A stretch of DNA of 64,000 nt from Dolomedes plantarius (lineage: Eukaryota; Arthropoda; Arachnida; Araneae; Dolomedidae), in contig OU015490.1 of assembly GCA_907164885.2 (NCBI GenBank), positions 224,790,554 to 224,854,553 of the forward strand. The letters run 5' to 3'. Positions 24,121-36,044 of this stretch are shown here, piece after piece; the stretch's first letter is position 1; each line of letters starts with the position of its first letter. Below the pieces are notes generated by a model that searched no databases, was not told where the DNA came from, and saw only the letters and a program-made list of their open reading frames with translations. The translations under genes and the position numbers were made by a program.

Positions 24121-24699
24121 GTCTCTATGTCACAATCAGTTATTACCAAAAAAAAACTTTCTAAAGTTTGAAACTTCAATTACCTTATAGAAAAGTGTTT
24201 TCATAATCGTAATGTGAATTTACTTAAAGAATAGATATAGAATTACCCTTTAAATTCAATAATAAATTAGCATAATATATCTTGATGGAGAATTCAAACC
24301 AAATCACCTAATACAATGGTAATCACCACAATGTAGTATAATTCATGAAAGAACTTTTTTATTCACGGTAGATATCACAAATATGAATGGAAAACCGTAG
24401 GCATTCTCCTAACAAAAGAACTATATCAGTTAAGATTTGAATTAAACATTTAGTTTGTCATTTGCCTTGGCGATGTAAGAATCTCTTTACCTTAAATATG
24501 TTTGTATCAGCACATCTTTGCATCAGAAGGATGTACTGATAAATTATGAATTTATATAAGGGTCATATAAAAAAAGGGCATTACTAATTCCCCCCCTTTT
24601 TTAATGGTGAAATATTAGGCTATACAGTTACTAGTTACGCCCTAGTTACGGAATCGGAAGTCACACCCTGTAGCTAACAGTAAAGCGATGTAAGTAACT

Positions 24700-25168
24700 T
24701 GTAAGGTTTACATAAGATTCGATTCACAAGAATCGAACTTTTAAGTGAATAAATTAAAGAAGCTGCTTGAGATATGCTAATTTCGGCATATGTGGTTGGT
24801 ATAAATGCCAAGCAGCTAGAAGTGAAAGGGAGTGTTAATGAAGTGAGAGGGAGCTACGAAGTGAAAGGAAGTGTTAAGGAAGTGAAAGGAGTTTGCGACT
24901 CGGGTTCTCATGAGGCCCAAGGTTTACGTAGCAGCATTGCTGGTTGACTTTCTAGTTTGTGAGTATTGCAAAGTGTATTTTTCTTGAATGCTGATATATA
25001 TCTCGAACTAGTGGTACGTATGATTATTGTTGAAAAGCAAAATCTATATGTGCAAATATTTAAATAAGCATGTTTATCAATTTAGATCTGTGTTTGAATC
25101 TAATTCATTTAGAGTGCCACTGCAAATTATATACACCCAATTCTCGGTAGAAGTAGCTATTCTCTATA
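24700..25168 (+). mobile_element. Solo LTR, copy 1, target duplication AACT
   Basis: A 469-bp unit beginning TGTAAGGTTTACATAAGATT and ending TTCTCTATA, flanked by AACT at 24696-24699 and 25169-25172. GGTATAAATGCC is a TATA-like site. The same unit occurs inverted at 28076-28511 with a different target duplication, showing two independent insertions. Confidence 0.75.
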
Positions 25169-25450
25169 AACTAATCAAAGCATTCGTTACATTAAATAAG
25201 TTTATGCCGCTTATATTTGTATCGAAATGATGTACTAATAAACGATGTAACGATTTCACTCTCTGATACGAAAAATAGGATTATTAGTTTTTCGCTATGT
25301 TAAATATTCGTCAGTTCAGTTACTAGTTAAGCACCGATTTACAAACCCGTTAGATAACCTCTCAGGTTAATAAACTGTCCGTGGTACGGAACCCTTATTT
25401 GCATGTCATTGTCAAAACCTCCTGATACTCCAAAATATGAAAGAAGACGA

Positions 25451-25503
25451 AATTATATCTTTAAATAATCAGATTATATATCTGATTATTTAAAGATATA
25501 ATT
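25451..25503. repeat. Perfect 53-bp palindrome
   Basis: Two 23-base arms (AATTATATCTTTAAATAATC then AGA) flank the 7-base centre TTATATA. Sister units have only one arm here. Confidence 0.9.
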
Positions 25504-25616
25504 CATCATCTAAAAAATTTATCCATATCACATACGTATATTCTTTAACGGTTCATCGTCATCTTAAACTAAGTTTAAAAGTGTGATAAGATATATCTTC
25601 AAGCTTGAAAACTTAC

Positions 25617-25838
25617 TCTTATCACACCCAGCTTTTTCTGGATAGTCACAGGCATTGATTTTTGTATTGAAATGCAAACCAGACATGCACTTTTTCAGAT
25701 GTGGTTTTCCACTGTCGCAGATATAGAACAAGCCGCAGTCATCGGGGTGTGGAAGATACACTGGAAATTTGGAATTTTTGATCGGGCACACGCCAAATTT
25801 TTCTTCTGGAACTTTGTTTTTTTCTTTTATCCCAGCAT
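25617..25838 (-). CDS. Exon 9: chitin-binding domain 7 (array copy)
   Basis: 222 bp between acceptor TTTTTCAG| and donor AAGA|GTAAGT, phase 1 at both ends. The exon begins with the charged spacer AGIKEKNKVPEEKFG, then six cysteines spaced 16-5-9-12-7 (VCPIKNSK, DDC, YIC, KKC, NAC, AGC). The aromatic core LPHPDDCGLFYIC is shared by all array copies. Distinctive residues are PI for PV after the first Cys and CMSG for CMPG. No lesion. Confidence 0.88.
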
Positions 25839-25911
25839 CTGAAAAAGTGAAATTATACCACAAGACTTAGAGGGTTTTATATCAAAATATCGAAGTAGCA
25901 TGCTTCCAAGT

Positions 25912-26090
25912 TTTGTTAGTAAATTCGTCAGGGACTTCATTATTTATGTAAAAGCTCTGCTGTTGAGTCATGGGGTTCGATTTCATTGAGTTCTAGAATT
26001 GTTCAGTCACAACTATGTTTGTGTGAAGTATGTCCAGTTTAAATATATAAGTCCAAGAGTGGATCTGAGAATTTACAGTGCTAAGGTAAA
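25912..26090 (+). repeat. tRNA-derived SINE-like module in array introns
   Basis: Contains GGGTTCGATTTCATTGAG, matching an RNA polymerase III B box (GGTTCGANNCC) imperfectly. Homologous modules lie at about 32920-33185, 34240-34425, 35755-35945 (best: GGGTTCGATTCCATCG) and 37010-37230, always at the same place relative to the exon, so the SINE predates the unit duplications. It runs antisense to the gene. Confidence 0.6.
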
Positions 26091-26127
26091 CTCAAGAGTT
26101 TGAACTCATTGAGTTCAAACTCTTGAG
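26091..26127. repeat. Perfect 37-bp palindrome
   Basis: Arms of 18 bases (CTCAAGAGTTTGAACTCA and its inverse) around a single T. Sister units have only one arm. Confidence 0.9.
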
Positions 26128-26269
26128 GAACCTAGCTTTTTTTAAAAAACTGCTCATCGTCTAGGCTACCTCTAGGCTACCTCGGGCCTGAAGTTGGTTA
26201 CTAAAACTACCAAACCTTACATAAAATAAGTTTGTGTCATTCATATTTGTTTCAAAAGGATGTACTAGT

Positions 26270-26346
26270 TGTTGTTGTTGTTGTTTCCAATTCCCCTGGT
26301 GTAGGAAAGCCTACACCAAGAGACCCCGCCGCAAAAGGGGCGCATT
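26270..26346 (-). mobile_element. 77-bp truncated SINE with (CAA)n tail
   Basis: Flanked by ATGTACTAGT at 26260-26269 and 26347-26356. Read on the minus strand it ends in a run of CAA triplets, like a retroposon tail. Sister introns have the uninterrupted target (for example ATGATGTACTAATAAATGC near 28890). Confidence 0.75.
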
Positions 26347-26627
26347 ATGTACTAGTAAATAATGTATTGAATTTATCTTCGGATACAAAAAATAAGGTTA
26401 GAATTTTTTTTGCATCGTTAAATATTCAATTACTGTAGTAGTTAAGCCCGACTCACACACCCGTAAATTAATCACTTAGTTATCTAATCACTAACTATCT
26501 GGGATGTGGGATCCTTATTAGCATGCCATTGTTAGAACCTCCTGATATTAAAAAATACGAACGAAAATTAAATTATTTCTTTAAAGAATCAGATATATAA
26601 TTCGCCATCTAAAAATTTTTCATATTA

Positions 26628-27315
26628 TCTATATATATAAAACAGTTCCGTAACTGACTGACTTACTGACTGACATACAACGCACAGACCAAACCGCTGG
26701 ACCTAAAGAGCTGAAATTTTGCATGGCGATTCTTCTTATAGTTCAGGGGTGTACTAAGAAAGATTTTTGAAGCATTCTTCTTAGATTTTTTTAAAATTAA
26801 ACTTTTAACCTTTTTTAGTAACTTTTTTAAAGTTTGCATTAAAAATAATAATTTGAGGGTTATAAAATTTATATCACAAGAAAGATCATAAAAATTCCTT
26901 TAAAATGAAATCTTTTTCGAATCTTTACCTCCATTTCTTGATTTTTGGTGAATTTTTAAAGATTAATTTTTAGAATTTAATTTATTAAATGCTGATTACA
27001 TGATTTCTTTTTCTGGTACTTTAAATAAATTTATCGTCACGGGCATAACAACTAAATAGACAAAAAAATATTTTTTTCTTGCTAATGCGGCAGACGATTG
27101 GACATTATCCAAAAAAATATTAAAATACAAAAAACGATATTATGTTCCTCAAACTGTACTATATTAGCAGTACTATATTCTTTAGTATGTCCTATTACAT
27201 TTAATTTGAATATTTTCTCTACATTATTTTGTCTATAAAAATATCCCTTACAATTTTTTTTTAAATATATTTTTTTGTTTTCTTTACATCAATTGTATAC
27301 ATTGATCGTCGTATT

Positions 27316-27353
<38 letters not shown>

Positions 27354-27433
27354 TTATTTGGCATTAATTGCATTCATTGACCGTTGTATTTAATTTGAAT
27401 GTACTCCGTAGCGAAGTTCGGGTTTTCAGCTAG
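26628..27433 (+). mobile_element. Helitron-like non-autonomous element, copy 2 (complete)
   Basis: Starts TCTATATATATAAAACAG preceded by A and ends GGGTTTTCAGCTAG followed by T, the 5'-TC / CTRR-3' insertion between A and T that characterises Helitrons. Sister introns show the uninterrupted A-T site. It has no terminal inverted repeats, no target duplication and no coding. A (TA)n tract lies near 27318-27348. Confidence 0.75.
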
Positions 27434-27600
27434 TGTATGTATATTTTTTTTCTAACAGCCAATCGTCATCTTAATCTAAGCTTATCACGTGTGTCAAGCA
27501 ATATCCTCCAGCTTTTCCATGCAAAAAGTGGGACCCGCCATGGCAACATTCAACGTCTTCCGAGTGTGGATTCCCACCGGTGAATATCTTCTAAACTTAC

Positions 27601-27822
27601 TGTCATCACACCCAGCATTCTCTGGATAGTCACAGGCTTTGGTTTTTGTATTGAAATGCAAACCATGAAAGCACTCTTTCAGATATGGTTTGCCGCTGTC
27701 GCACATGTAGAATAGGCCGCAGTCATCGGGATGTGGAAGGTATACCGGAAATTTGGAATTTTTGACCGGGCAAACACCAAATGTTTCCTCCGGAATTTTT
27801 CCTTTTCCTTTTATCCCAGCAC
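27601..27822 (-). CDS. Exon 8: chitin-binding domain 6 (array copy)
   Basis: 222 bp, phase 1-1, acceptor TTTTCCAG|, donor GACA|GTAAGT. Opens GAGIKGKGKIPEETFG, then VCPVKNSK, DDC, YMC, KEC, KAC and AGC with the standard spacing. Differences from the sisters include YMC for YIC, KPYLKEC, CFHG shared with exon 6, and NTKTKAC. Intact. Confidence 0.88.
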
Positions 27823-28075
27823 CTGGAAAATTGAAATTATGGCAGAAGAATTAGAGGGTGTTATATAAACACATTAAAAAAGCATGCATAAAATGGTTTA
27901 TGAACAGATATTTCGTTTTCCCACCTCTCAATAACCGAAATTCTACTTGCTTTCAATTTTTATGACTATTATAGAAGTCACATTTAAGAAATGTCATAAG
28001 ACGGTGAGTCATTTGAAATGAGGATATCTTCTTTCTGTATATTTAAACAGGTAAACAAATGCTTTTTATTAAACT

Positions 28076-28511
28076 TATAGAGATTCTATGCTCACTTCTA
28101 CCCAGACTTGGGTGTATATAATTTGAAGTGGCACTCTATTTGAATTTGAAGCAAACACAGTTTATACATGAAACAATGTTTATTGAATTCGTTGCACATA
28201 TAATTGGCTTTTACAGCAATAAGCATGCGTACTACTTGTACGGAATGTATAAACACAGCTTTCAAGAACAATATATTTTTATACTCACGAACAGTAAGTC
28301 AAACCAGCAGTACTGCCACGTAAACTTCTGGCCCGCTAAGCACTAGCGCAGGATAACACCTTTTTCAACCTTAACAACCTCCCCTTTTCATTAATGACGC
28401 TGCGTGGTATTTATACTAAGCGCGTATGCCGAAATTAGCATATCTAAAGCAGCTTCTTTAATTCACTCAAAAGTTCGATTCTTGTGAATCGAATCTTGTG
28501 TATACCTTACA
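28076..28511 (-). mobile_element. Solo LTR, copy 2, target duplication AGTT
   Basis: Inverted copy of 24700-25168, 436 bp. Read on the minus strand it starts TGTAAGGTATACACAAGATT, has AGTATAAATACC as TATA-like site and ends CTCTATA. AGTT flanks both sides (plus-strand AACT at 28512-28515 and 28072-28075). Confidence 0.75.
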
Positions 28512-28977
28512 AACTCTAATAATGTAATAGAGAGAGAGAGAGACCTTCAAATAAATATAACGGAGTTTTTTAGTATTTCCGTAATTAATTTTTGTCAGAG
28601 AATCAGTTTATTAAAGTCATTACCTTACATTTGTTTGTATAGCACATCTTTGTATTAAAATGATGTACTCATCAATGATGAATTGATTTCAGCCTTATAT
28701 AGAAGATCAGCGTTATTAAATTTTTTTGAATGATGAAATATTCGGTTATACAGTTAATAGCTAAGGCCAACTTACCGACTCGGAAGTCATACACACTTGG
28801 CAACGAACAGTAAAGCGATGTAAGTAACCAAAACTACCAAATCTTACATAAAATAAATTTGTATCGCTCATATTTGTATCAAAATGATGTACTAATAAAT
28901 GCTGTATTGATTTCACCCCTTGATACTGAAATTAAGATTATCAATTCTTTTTGTATAGTTAAATATTCGTCTATTTA

Positions 28978-29762
28978 CCGTAAAATCTCGAGTATAATAA
29001 GCACTTTTTTTTCACATTTTAGTCCGCAAAAATGATGGTGCGTATTATACTCGTGTAAAAAAAGCGTAGTTTTAAACATTGAATAAACGAACGTATAGCA
29101 GCTGTAAGACATTGTCACAACACGGGTGAGCGCGCATCTGCACTCCGTGATTCATCCACCCGTTTACTGAGCAGGTGTTCCTTTTAAACAAGCGTAACTC
29201 ACAGTTCGTATCGCACACGCGTTCGTTTAATAATAGTTCCTTTAAAATAGCGATAGTTCTCGGTCGTTGCAAGTTCAAAAATTTATTATTTTATTTTATT
29301 TATTTCCCTCGAAATTTCTTCAAGACGATTCCATACGGCAGCAGAAAAATTATCAATTGTTAAACGTGTGACGGCAGTGAGAATGACATATTATGGGAGG
29401 ATGGGCAGGTGTCATCAAATGAGTATAATGATGGCGATATATAATACGACGGCACCAATAGTTATGACATGGACGCAACAACAATAGATGAGCTGTATTC
29501 TAGTGAAAGTGATGAAGACTGATAATTTGGCAGTATTGTTTTTTTGGATAAAAATTTAATTTTTTTCTACTGAATTTAACGTTTTCGTTGTTTTTCATTA
29601 CAAATTTTATTTCTGTTGATAAATATCTGTGCACTTTTTAAATAAAGTACTGAAAAGTTATGGGTGCGTATTATAGTCGAATTTTAATTTTTTCCGAAAA
29701 TTTCGCGCAAAATTAAGTATGCGTATTATACACGTGTGTGTATTATAATTAAGATTTTACCG
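28978..29762 (+). mobile_element. TA-flanked non-autonomous element, possibly pogo/Tigger-like
   Basis: Begins CCGTAAAATCTCGAGTATAA and ends with the inverse of CGGTAAAATCTTAATTATAA, TA on both sides. Subterminal GTGCGTATTATA motifs repeat at both ends. A relic coding tail near 29446-29522 reads DMDATTIDELYSSESDED then stop, similar in style to the acidic C-termini of pogo-type transposases. Sister introns lack the element at the matching site. Length 785 bp. Confidence 0.65.
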
Positions 29763-30048
29763 TAGTTACTCGCCAAGCTCGGTTTCCAGACCCGTAAGTT
29801 AATCCCTTAGGGAAACTTACTAACTATCTGTGGTACGGGACCCTTATTTGAATGCCATATTTAGAACCTCGTAAAATTTTAAAATATGAAAGAAGAAGAA
29901 ATTATTTCTTTAATGAATCAAATATATAAATCATTCATCTAATAAAAAAAATTTTATATTACACATGCATATTTTTGTACTGCTCATCGTCATCTTATGC
30001 CAAGTTTATCACGCGTATCAAGCAATATTTTCTAGCTTGTAAACTTAC

Positions 30049-30270
30049 TCTCATCACACCCAGCATTCGCTGGATAATCACAGGCATTGATTTTAGTATT
30101 GAAATGCAATCCAGGCATGCACTTTTTCAGATGTGGTTTTCCGCTATCGCAGATGTAGAATAGGCCACAGTCATCGGGATGTGGAAGATACACTGGAAAT
30201 TTGGAATTTTTGACCGGGCAATCTCCAAATTTTTCTTCTGGAATTTTGCCTTTTCCCTTTATCCCAGCAT
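30049..30270 (-). CDS. Exon 7: chitin-binding domain 5 (array copy)
   Basis: 222 bp, phase 1-1, acceptor TTTTCCAG|, donor GAGA|GTAAGT. Spacer AGIKGKGKIPEEKFG, then DCPVKNSK, DDC, YIC, KKC, NAC and AGC at standard spacing. DYPANAGC is a private change (A for E). Intact. Confidence 0.88.
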
Positions 30271-30809
30271 CTGGAAAATTGAAAATATGCCAGAAGAGTT
30301 GAAGGGTTTTGTATCAAACAATCGAATGAGCGTGATTAAAATATTTTATGTTCGGATATTTGTTTTCTTACCGCCTCAATAATCGAAATTCTACTCACAA
30401 TACAGTACTCTCAATTAATATAGAAATGTATTTTCATAATCATAATGTGAATTCCTTTAAGAATTAGGCATTGTGTTATCCCTTTAACTCAATAATAGAA
30501 TGGCAAAATATATCTTGAGGGAGAAGTTGAACCAAATAACAGAATGCAACGGTTATCACCATAATGAAGTACATTTCTTAAAAGGATTTTCTTATTCACG
30601 GTAAATATCAAAATCCTCAATAGAAAACCATAGGCATAAATCTCCCATAAGAAATGTAACTGTTAAGTTGTGAATCAATCATTTAGTCTCACGTTTATTT
30701 TAGCGATGTCAGAAACTAATTACCTTAAATATATTTATATATCACATATTTATATCAAAGTGATGAACCGATAAATGATGAATTGATTTTAGCCCCAGAT
30801 TAAAGAAAA

Positions 30810-30814
<5 letters not shown>

Positions 30815-30840
<26 letters not shown>

Positions 30841-30842
30841 TT
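30815..30842. repeat. (TA)n microsatellite
   Basis: Short TA tract in an array intron. Confidence 0.9.
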
Positions 30843-31350
30843 AGTATGGTGAAATATTTGTCTCTACAGTACTAATTACGCGGTACTTACGGACCTGGAA
30901 GTCATGTACTCTGGAAAACTAACAGAAAAGCAGTGTGTAAGTAAAAAAACCAAACACCTCCATACCGTAAATGAGTTCGTGTTGCTCATATATGAGTCAA
31001 AATGATGTACTTATACATGGTGTAACCATTTGATATTCTGATAAAAAAATAAGATGATTAATTTGTTTTGTATAGTTAAGTATTTGTCAATTTTGTTACT
31101 AGTTAATCGCCTATTTACAGACCCGTAAGTTAATCACTTAGCATTACTAACTGTCCGTGGTATGGGACCCTTATTTGTATGCCATTGTTAGAACCTCCTA
31201 GTAATCCAAAATATGAACGAAGGAGAAATTATTTCTTTAATGAATCAGATATATAGTTCACATATGTATATTTTTTAACAGTTCATCGTAATTTTAATCA
31301 AAGTTTATCATCATGTGCATCAAGCAATAATATCAGGTTTGTAAACTTAC

Positions 31351-31578
31351 TCTCATCACACCCAGCATTTTCTGGATAGTCACAGGCGTTGATTTTTGTG
31401 TTGAAATGTAAACCATGAAAGCACTTTTTCAGATGTGGTTTGCCGCTGTCGCAGATGTAAAATAGTCCGCAGTCATCGGGATGTGGAAGGTATACCGGAA
31501 ATTTGGAATTTTTGACCGGGCAATCACCGGGCAATAATTTTAAGAGACAACTTTTGAAAACTAGAGCATATTGAAATT
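31351..31578 (-). CDS. Exon 6: chitin-binding domain 4, chimeric 5' part
   Basis: The domain core is intact (DCPVKNSK, DDC, YIC, KKC, NAC, AGC) with donor GAGA|GTAAGT. The usual spacer and acceptor are gone: homology to the sisters stops just before the first cysteine. The sequence that replaces them nevertheless offers a strong acceptor, TTTTTTTTTCAG|, at 31578 in phase 1. From it the frame is open through FQYALVFKSCLLKLLPGD into the domain, adding one extra cysteine. Length 228 bp, a multiple of three. Whether it is spliced is unknown; it may be a dying exon. Confidence 0.65.
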
Positions 31579-31945
31579 CTGAAAAAAAAATTTCGTTCCA
31601 CCGTGATGTCCGAGTGTCTTTTAAGTGCCTCGTCCTTAAGTGCCTTTATGTGTACTATTTTTATGAAGTAAAACGTATTATATAATCAGTTTAGCAGGTC
31701 TCCTGACTAAAAAGAAAGTTTAAATTACATATTTTGCTACTTTTTTGTACTACAAGTGTATTCAATTTCAAAATAATTGCGAAATTTGTCAAAAATTTAA
31801 TAAAAACCAAAAGTTTGCCCTTCTTGCGCTAACTGAAAACATGCACCAATTACGCTAATATTTAATTTCTGTCTTTATTTTGTTAAAAGGCAACTTTTGA
31901 AAACTAGAGCATATTGAAATTCAATACAAAATTATTTTCGCTCCA
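31541..31945. repeat. Replacement segment with 50-bp terminal direct repeats
   Basis: The block starting CAACTTTTGAAAACTAGAGC occurs at about 31548-31608 and again at about 31888-31945. Between the copies, sequence is unlike the sister introns; homology to sister units resumes at about 31950. The segment removed the 5' end of exon 6 and the adjoining intron. Confidence 0.7.
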
Positions 31946-32340
31946 CCCTAATGTTTAATCACAAATCATGTCATAAAAAGACGGTGCATCACTTGAAAAA
32001 CGGGATTCTTCTCAAAGTATTTTTCTACAGATCAGCAAATGCTTTTATTAAAATTCTAATTTTTGTTCAGATAAAGAGCATGGAGATTTTTAGTATTTCC
32101 GTAAGTCAATTTTTTACAGAAATCAATTTATTGGAGTATATTGCTAAAAATTAAAATCGTTTCTAAGAAAATTAGAAGAAAACAAAACAATTTAAGAAAA
32201 CGGCATTGCATTTAAAGATCTCTTTTGAAGCACAGAAAGCAGTTTAAGAACATGCATTTACTAATATTTAGACAACGAGCAAAAATCCTTATTGCAAGCG
32301 GGTTCTAAAGATTGACATATCCACTTATGTTTTACCTTAA

Positions 32341-32746
32341 GACTGCTGTGTACTAACCCTATTGGGTTAGCTCACATCAGTGTTAACCTATGGGAAAAAC
32401 GTATCGAAGGATTGCCGATTTGGATTGAAAGATTTTTTTAAAATTTGTACTTCGCAGTAGAGAAAGAAATTTTACACCTTGGAGCAATTTTCTGTTTTTT
32501 AAATGCAAATATTATTTTAAAATTTATGTTATTCGGGTAAAAATCTGGTATAATGTGTCTAAAGGCTCATAAAATTCTTTGCTGGGCGAAATAAATCCTG
32601 TTGCAATGTGCAGAAAAGTTTAGGCTGTCTGAAAATACCATTTTTATTGGATTATCAATATTTATGTAGCTGTAAATAGTGCCCAAATTTTCTCCATAGG
32701 TTAACATTGAGGCGAGCGAATCCAATAGGGTTAGCACACAGCAGCC
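32341..32746. mobile_element. TTAA-type MITE, copy 2 (complete)
   Basis: Inverted ends of about 57 bp (GACTGCTGTGTACTAACCCT and its counterpart), flanked by TTAA at 32337-32340 and 32747-32750. Sister introns retain a single TTAA at this place. TTAA duplication is typical of piggyBac-type transposition. No coding; 406 bp. Confidence 0.8.
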
Positions 32747-33293
32747 TTAATATTATACGACGTTTGGTGTTCGGCAGGTGTTTTTGATAAAAAATGAGAG
32801 TTTTGGTATTATGGCTTTACTGAGAAAATACACTAACCAGCAGATTGGATGATCTGTGTTGTGAAGCTATTAGTAATCTGTTAAAAGATTTTTAGAAATA
32901 TACACATCTTGCTGTTTTTGCTAGCGAATTTGACATGGTAGTAGACTTGTTTGAAGGTAGTAGTCACACGTATTTCGAAGTCATGTACTAATAAGAAGTG
33001 TATTGATCGCATCCTTTGATACAAAAAGTAAGATTAATCATTTTTATTTTCTGTGGTTAATACTGGGGTCGATTTCATCGAGGCCTAGAAATATTCAGAG
33101 ACAGCTATGTCGGTGTGAAGTACCACCATTTTAAAGCTATAGGTTCAGGAGTGGATCTGAGAGTTTTTGGGTGTTCGAAAAAAAGTGAGTTCAAACTTTG
33201 GAAGAGCCTAAACCTTTTCTTAAATTGTTCAACTTCATCTTAAACTAAATTTATCCAGTGTGTCAAGCAATATATTCTAGCTTGCAAACTTAC

Positions 33294-33515
33294 TCTTGTC
33301 ACACCCAGCATTCTCTGGATAGTCACAGGCATTGATTTTAATATTGAAATGCAATCCAGGCATGCACTTTTTCAGATGTGGTTTGCCGCTGTCGCAGATA
33401 TAGAACAGACCGCAGTCATCGGGATGTGGAAGATACACTGGAAATTTGGAATTTTTGGCCGGGCAATCACCAAAATTTTCTTCTGGAATTTTATCCCTTC
33501 CCTTTTTATCAACAT
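33294..33515 (-). CDS. Exon 5: chitin-binding domain 3 (array copy)
   Basis: 222 bp, phase 1-1, acceptor TTTTCCAG|, donor AAGA|GTAAGT. Spacer VDKKGRDKIPEENFG, then DCPAKNSK, DDC, YIC, KKC, NAC and AGC. It shares the private spacer, PAKNSK and NIKINAC with exon 4, marking these two as the youngest pair. Intact. Confidence 0.88.
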
Positions 33516-34540
33516 CTGGAAAATTTAAAATATTGGACAGTTAGTGGGTTTTGTATCAAAACATCGAAGAAGCATGCTTAAAATATTTTGATCGGATATA
33601 GGTTTTCCCTCCGATCAATAAACAAAATTCTACTTGCTTAGGATTTTTGTATCGAAATACGACTATCATAGTCATGTTTAAACACAAATTATTTCATTTA
33701 AAGACTGCGACATTTGAAAACAGGGATGCTTGTTTAAATATTTTTATAAAGATTAGCAAAATGCTTTTTTCTTTAATTCTGATTGTTGTTGTTGAAAGAC
33801 TTTCAAATAAAAAGAACGGAGTTTTAAAGTTTTAAATGTTTTTGTAGTTAATTTTTGTTCAGGATATCAATTTATTGAAGTCTATTGCTACGCAATTCAA
33901 ACTGCTGCTAAAAAAATAAATTAAAACAAAACAAAACAATTTATCAGTAACACTCACATTATAAAGCACATTTAAAGATCAATTTTCAAATGCCAATTCT
34001 TAAAACAGTCTGAGAAAATGCATTTGCTAATCTGTGAGTAGATGAGAGAAAATTCCTCGTCAATTAACCTCTTGGTATAAAAGACTGCGATATCAACGGA
34101 TGCACTGAATTAATATTATCCGAGGAATGGAATTCCTGATACAACATAATAATACTCATTATTGAGGAGTTTTAGGCATACAAAAATGAAAGAAATAGTG
34201 TTATATCTTTGCTAAGATAGTGCACGGAATGGCATATCTTGCAGGTTTTGTTAGCGAATTTGTCAAAGTAGTAAACTTCGTTAGTTTGTAAGATCTCTGC
34301 TGACGAAGAACTGGGTTCGATTCCATCGAGGTCGAGAAATATTCAGAGACAGCTATGTATGTGTGAAATACCCTTATTTAAATCTATAGGTTCAAGAGTG
34401 GGTCTGAGAGTTTATAGTGTTCGAGAAAAAGTGAGTTCAAACTCTGGAAGAGCCTAACCCTTTTTTTTAAACTGCTCATCTTCATGTTAAGATAAATTTA
34501 TCTAGTGTATCAAGTAATATATTCTAGCTTGCAAACTTAC

Positions 34541-34762
34541 TCTTGTCACACCCAGCATTCTCTGGATAGTCACAGGCATTGATTTTAATATTGAAATGCA
34601 ATCCAGGCATGCACTTTTTCAGATGTGGTTTGCCGCTGTCGCAGATATAGAACAGCCCGCAGTCATCGGGATGTGGAAGATACACTGGAAATTTGGAATT
34701 TTTGGCCGGGCAATCACCAAAATTTTCTTCTGGAATTTTATCCCTTCCCTTTTTATCAACGT
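34541..34762 (-). CDS. Exon 4: chitin-binding domain 2 (array copy)
   Basis: 222 bp, phase 1-1, acceptor TTTTCCAG|, donor AAGA|GTAAGT. Nearly identical to exon 5 in both coding and flanking intron sequence. Six cysteines with standard spacing, core LPHPDDCGLFYIC. Intact. Confidence 0.88.
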
Positions 34763-35224
34763 CTGGAAAATTGAAAATATATGACTGTTTGTGGGTTTTG
34801 TATCAAAACATCGAAGAAGCATGATTAAAATATTTTATGATTGGATATTCGTTTTCCCTCCGCCTCAGTAATCAAAATTCTACTTGTTTAGCAACGAATT
34901 TATATTTGTACCGAAATGCAACTATCATAGTCACGTTCAAACACAAATAAAGTCATTTAAAGACTATGTCATTTGTGTCATTTGAAAAAGGGGGATTCAT
35001 GTCTAAGTATTTTTATACAGATTAGCAAAATTTTTTTAAAAAATTCTGATTGTTGTTGTTGAAAGACTTTCAAGTAAAAAGCTTGGAGTTTTTAAAGTTT
35101 TAAATATGTCTGTTGTGAATTTTTTTTCAGGATATATATTTATTGAAGTCTATTGCTACGCAATTGAAACTGTTGCTAAAATAATAAATTAAAACAAAAC
35201 AAAACAAAACAATTAAATGAGTTA

Positions 35225-35404
35225 GGGCCTGTTTACATGGAAGTCCGGTAGCGGAAGCGTAAAGGGAGAGATGGCGGTGAGACGGAAATAAACCAATCAT
35301 AGGCGTTAAAAATTTCGTTGCTAATCGTTTGGAGGTTTGTCATTGGTTAAATATATTTCAATACATTAACGCTTCCGCTACCGGACTACTATGTGAACAG
35401 GCCC
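35225..35404. mobile_element. PIF/Harbinger-like MITE, 180 bp
   Basis: Inverted ends GGGCCTGTTTACATGGAAGT / GGGCCTGTTCACATAGTAGT (about 37 bp), both followed inside by TCCGGTAGCGGAAGCGT. TTA flanks both sides (35222-35224, 35405-35407). The sister intron near 33930 carries the uninterrupted site. The terminal motif and 3-bp TWA duplication fit Harbinger-type MITEs. Confidence 0.8.
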
Positions 35405-36044
35405 TTACACGCACATTGCACTCAAAGATCAGTTTTCAAAAGCCAGTTCTAAAACCAGTCTGAGAATATGCATTTCTTAATATGTGAGTGGACTGAGAGA
35501 AATTCCTCGTTGCTTAAACGTGAAATAGAAGACTACGATATCAACTGATACACTGATTTAATATTATCTGAGGAATGGTATTCCTCATACAACATAATAA
35601 TACTCAATATTGAGGAGATTGGGGCATACAAAAATTACAGTCTTAGCGTTATATCTTTACTGAGATAATGCACTGATTGGCAGATTGGAAAGTCTGTGTC
35701 CTGATCCTACTAATCGGCCGTTAAAAGATTTTGTTTAAATATACACATCTTGCAGGTTTTGTTAGCGAATTTGTCAAAGTAATATACTTCGTTAGTTTGT
35801 AAGAGCTCTATTGACGAGGCACTGGGTTCGATTCCATCGCGGTCGAGAAATATTCACAGACATCTATGCCTGTGTGAAGTACCCCCATTTTAAATGTATA
35901 GGTTCAAGAGTGGATATGAGGGTTTATGGTGTTCGGGAAATAGTAAGTTCGAACTCTGGGAGAGTCTACCCCTTTTTTTAAACTGCTCATCTCCATCTTA
36001 AACTAAATTTATCCAGAGCAATATATTCTAGCTCGCATGCTTAC

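Noticed and set aside
34619..34822. Minus-strand frame of 67 codons over exon 4
   Set aside because: Wrong frame: the spliced phase-1 frame of exon 4 is open and encodes the conserved domain.
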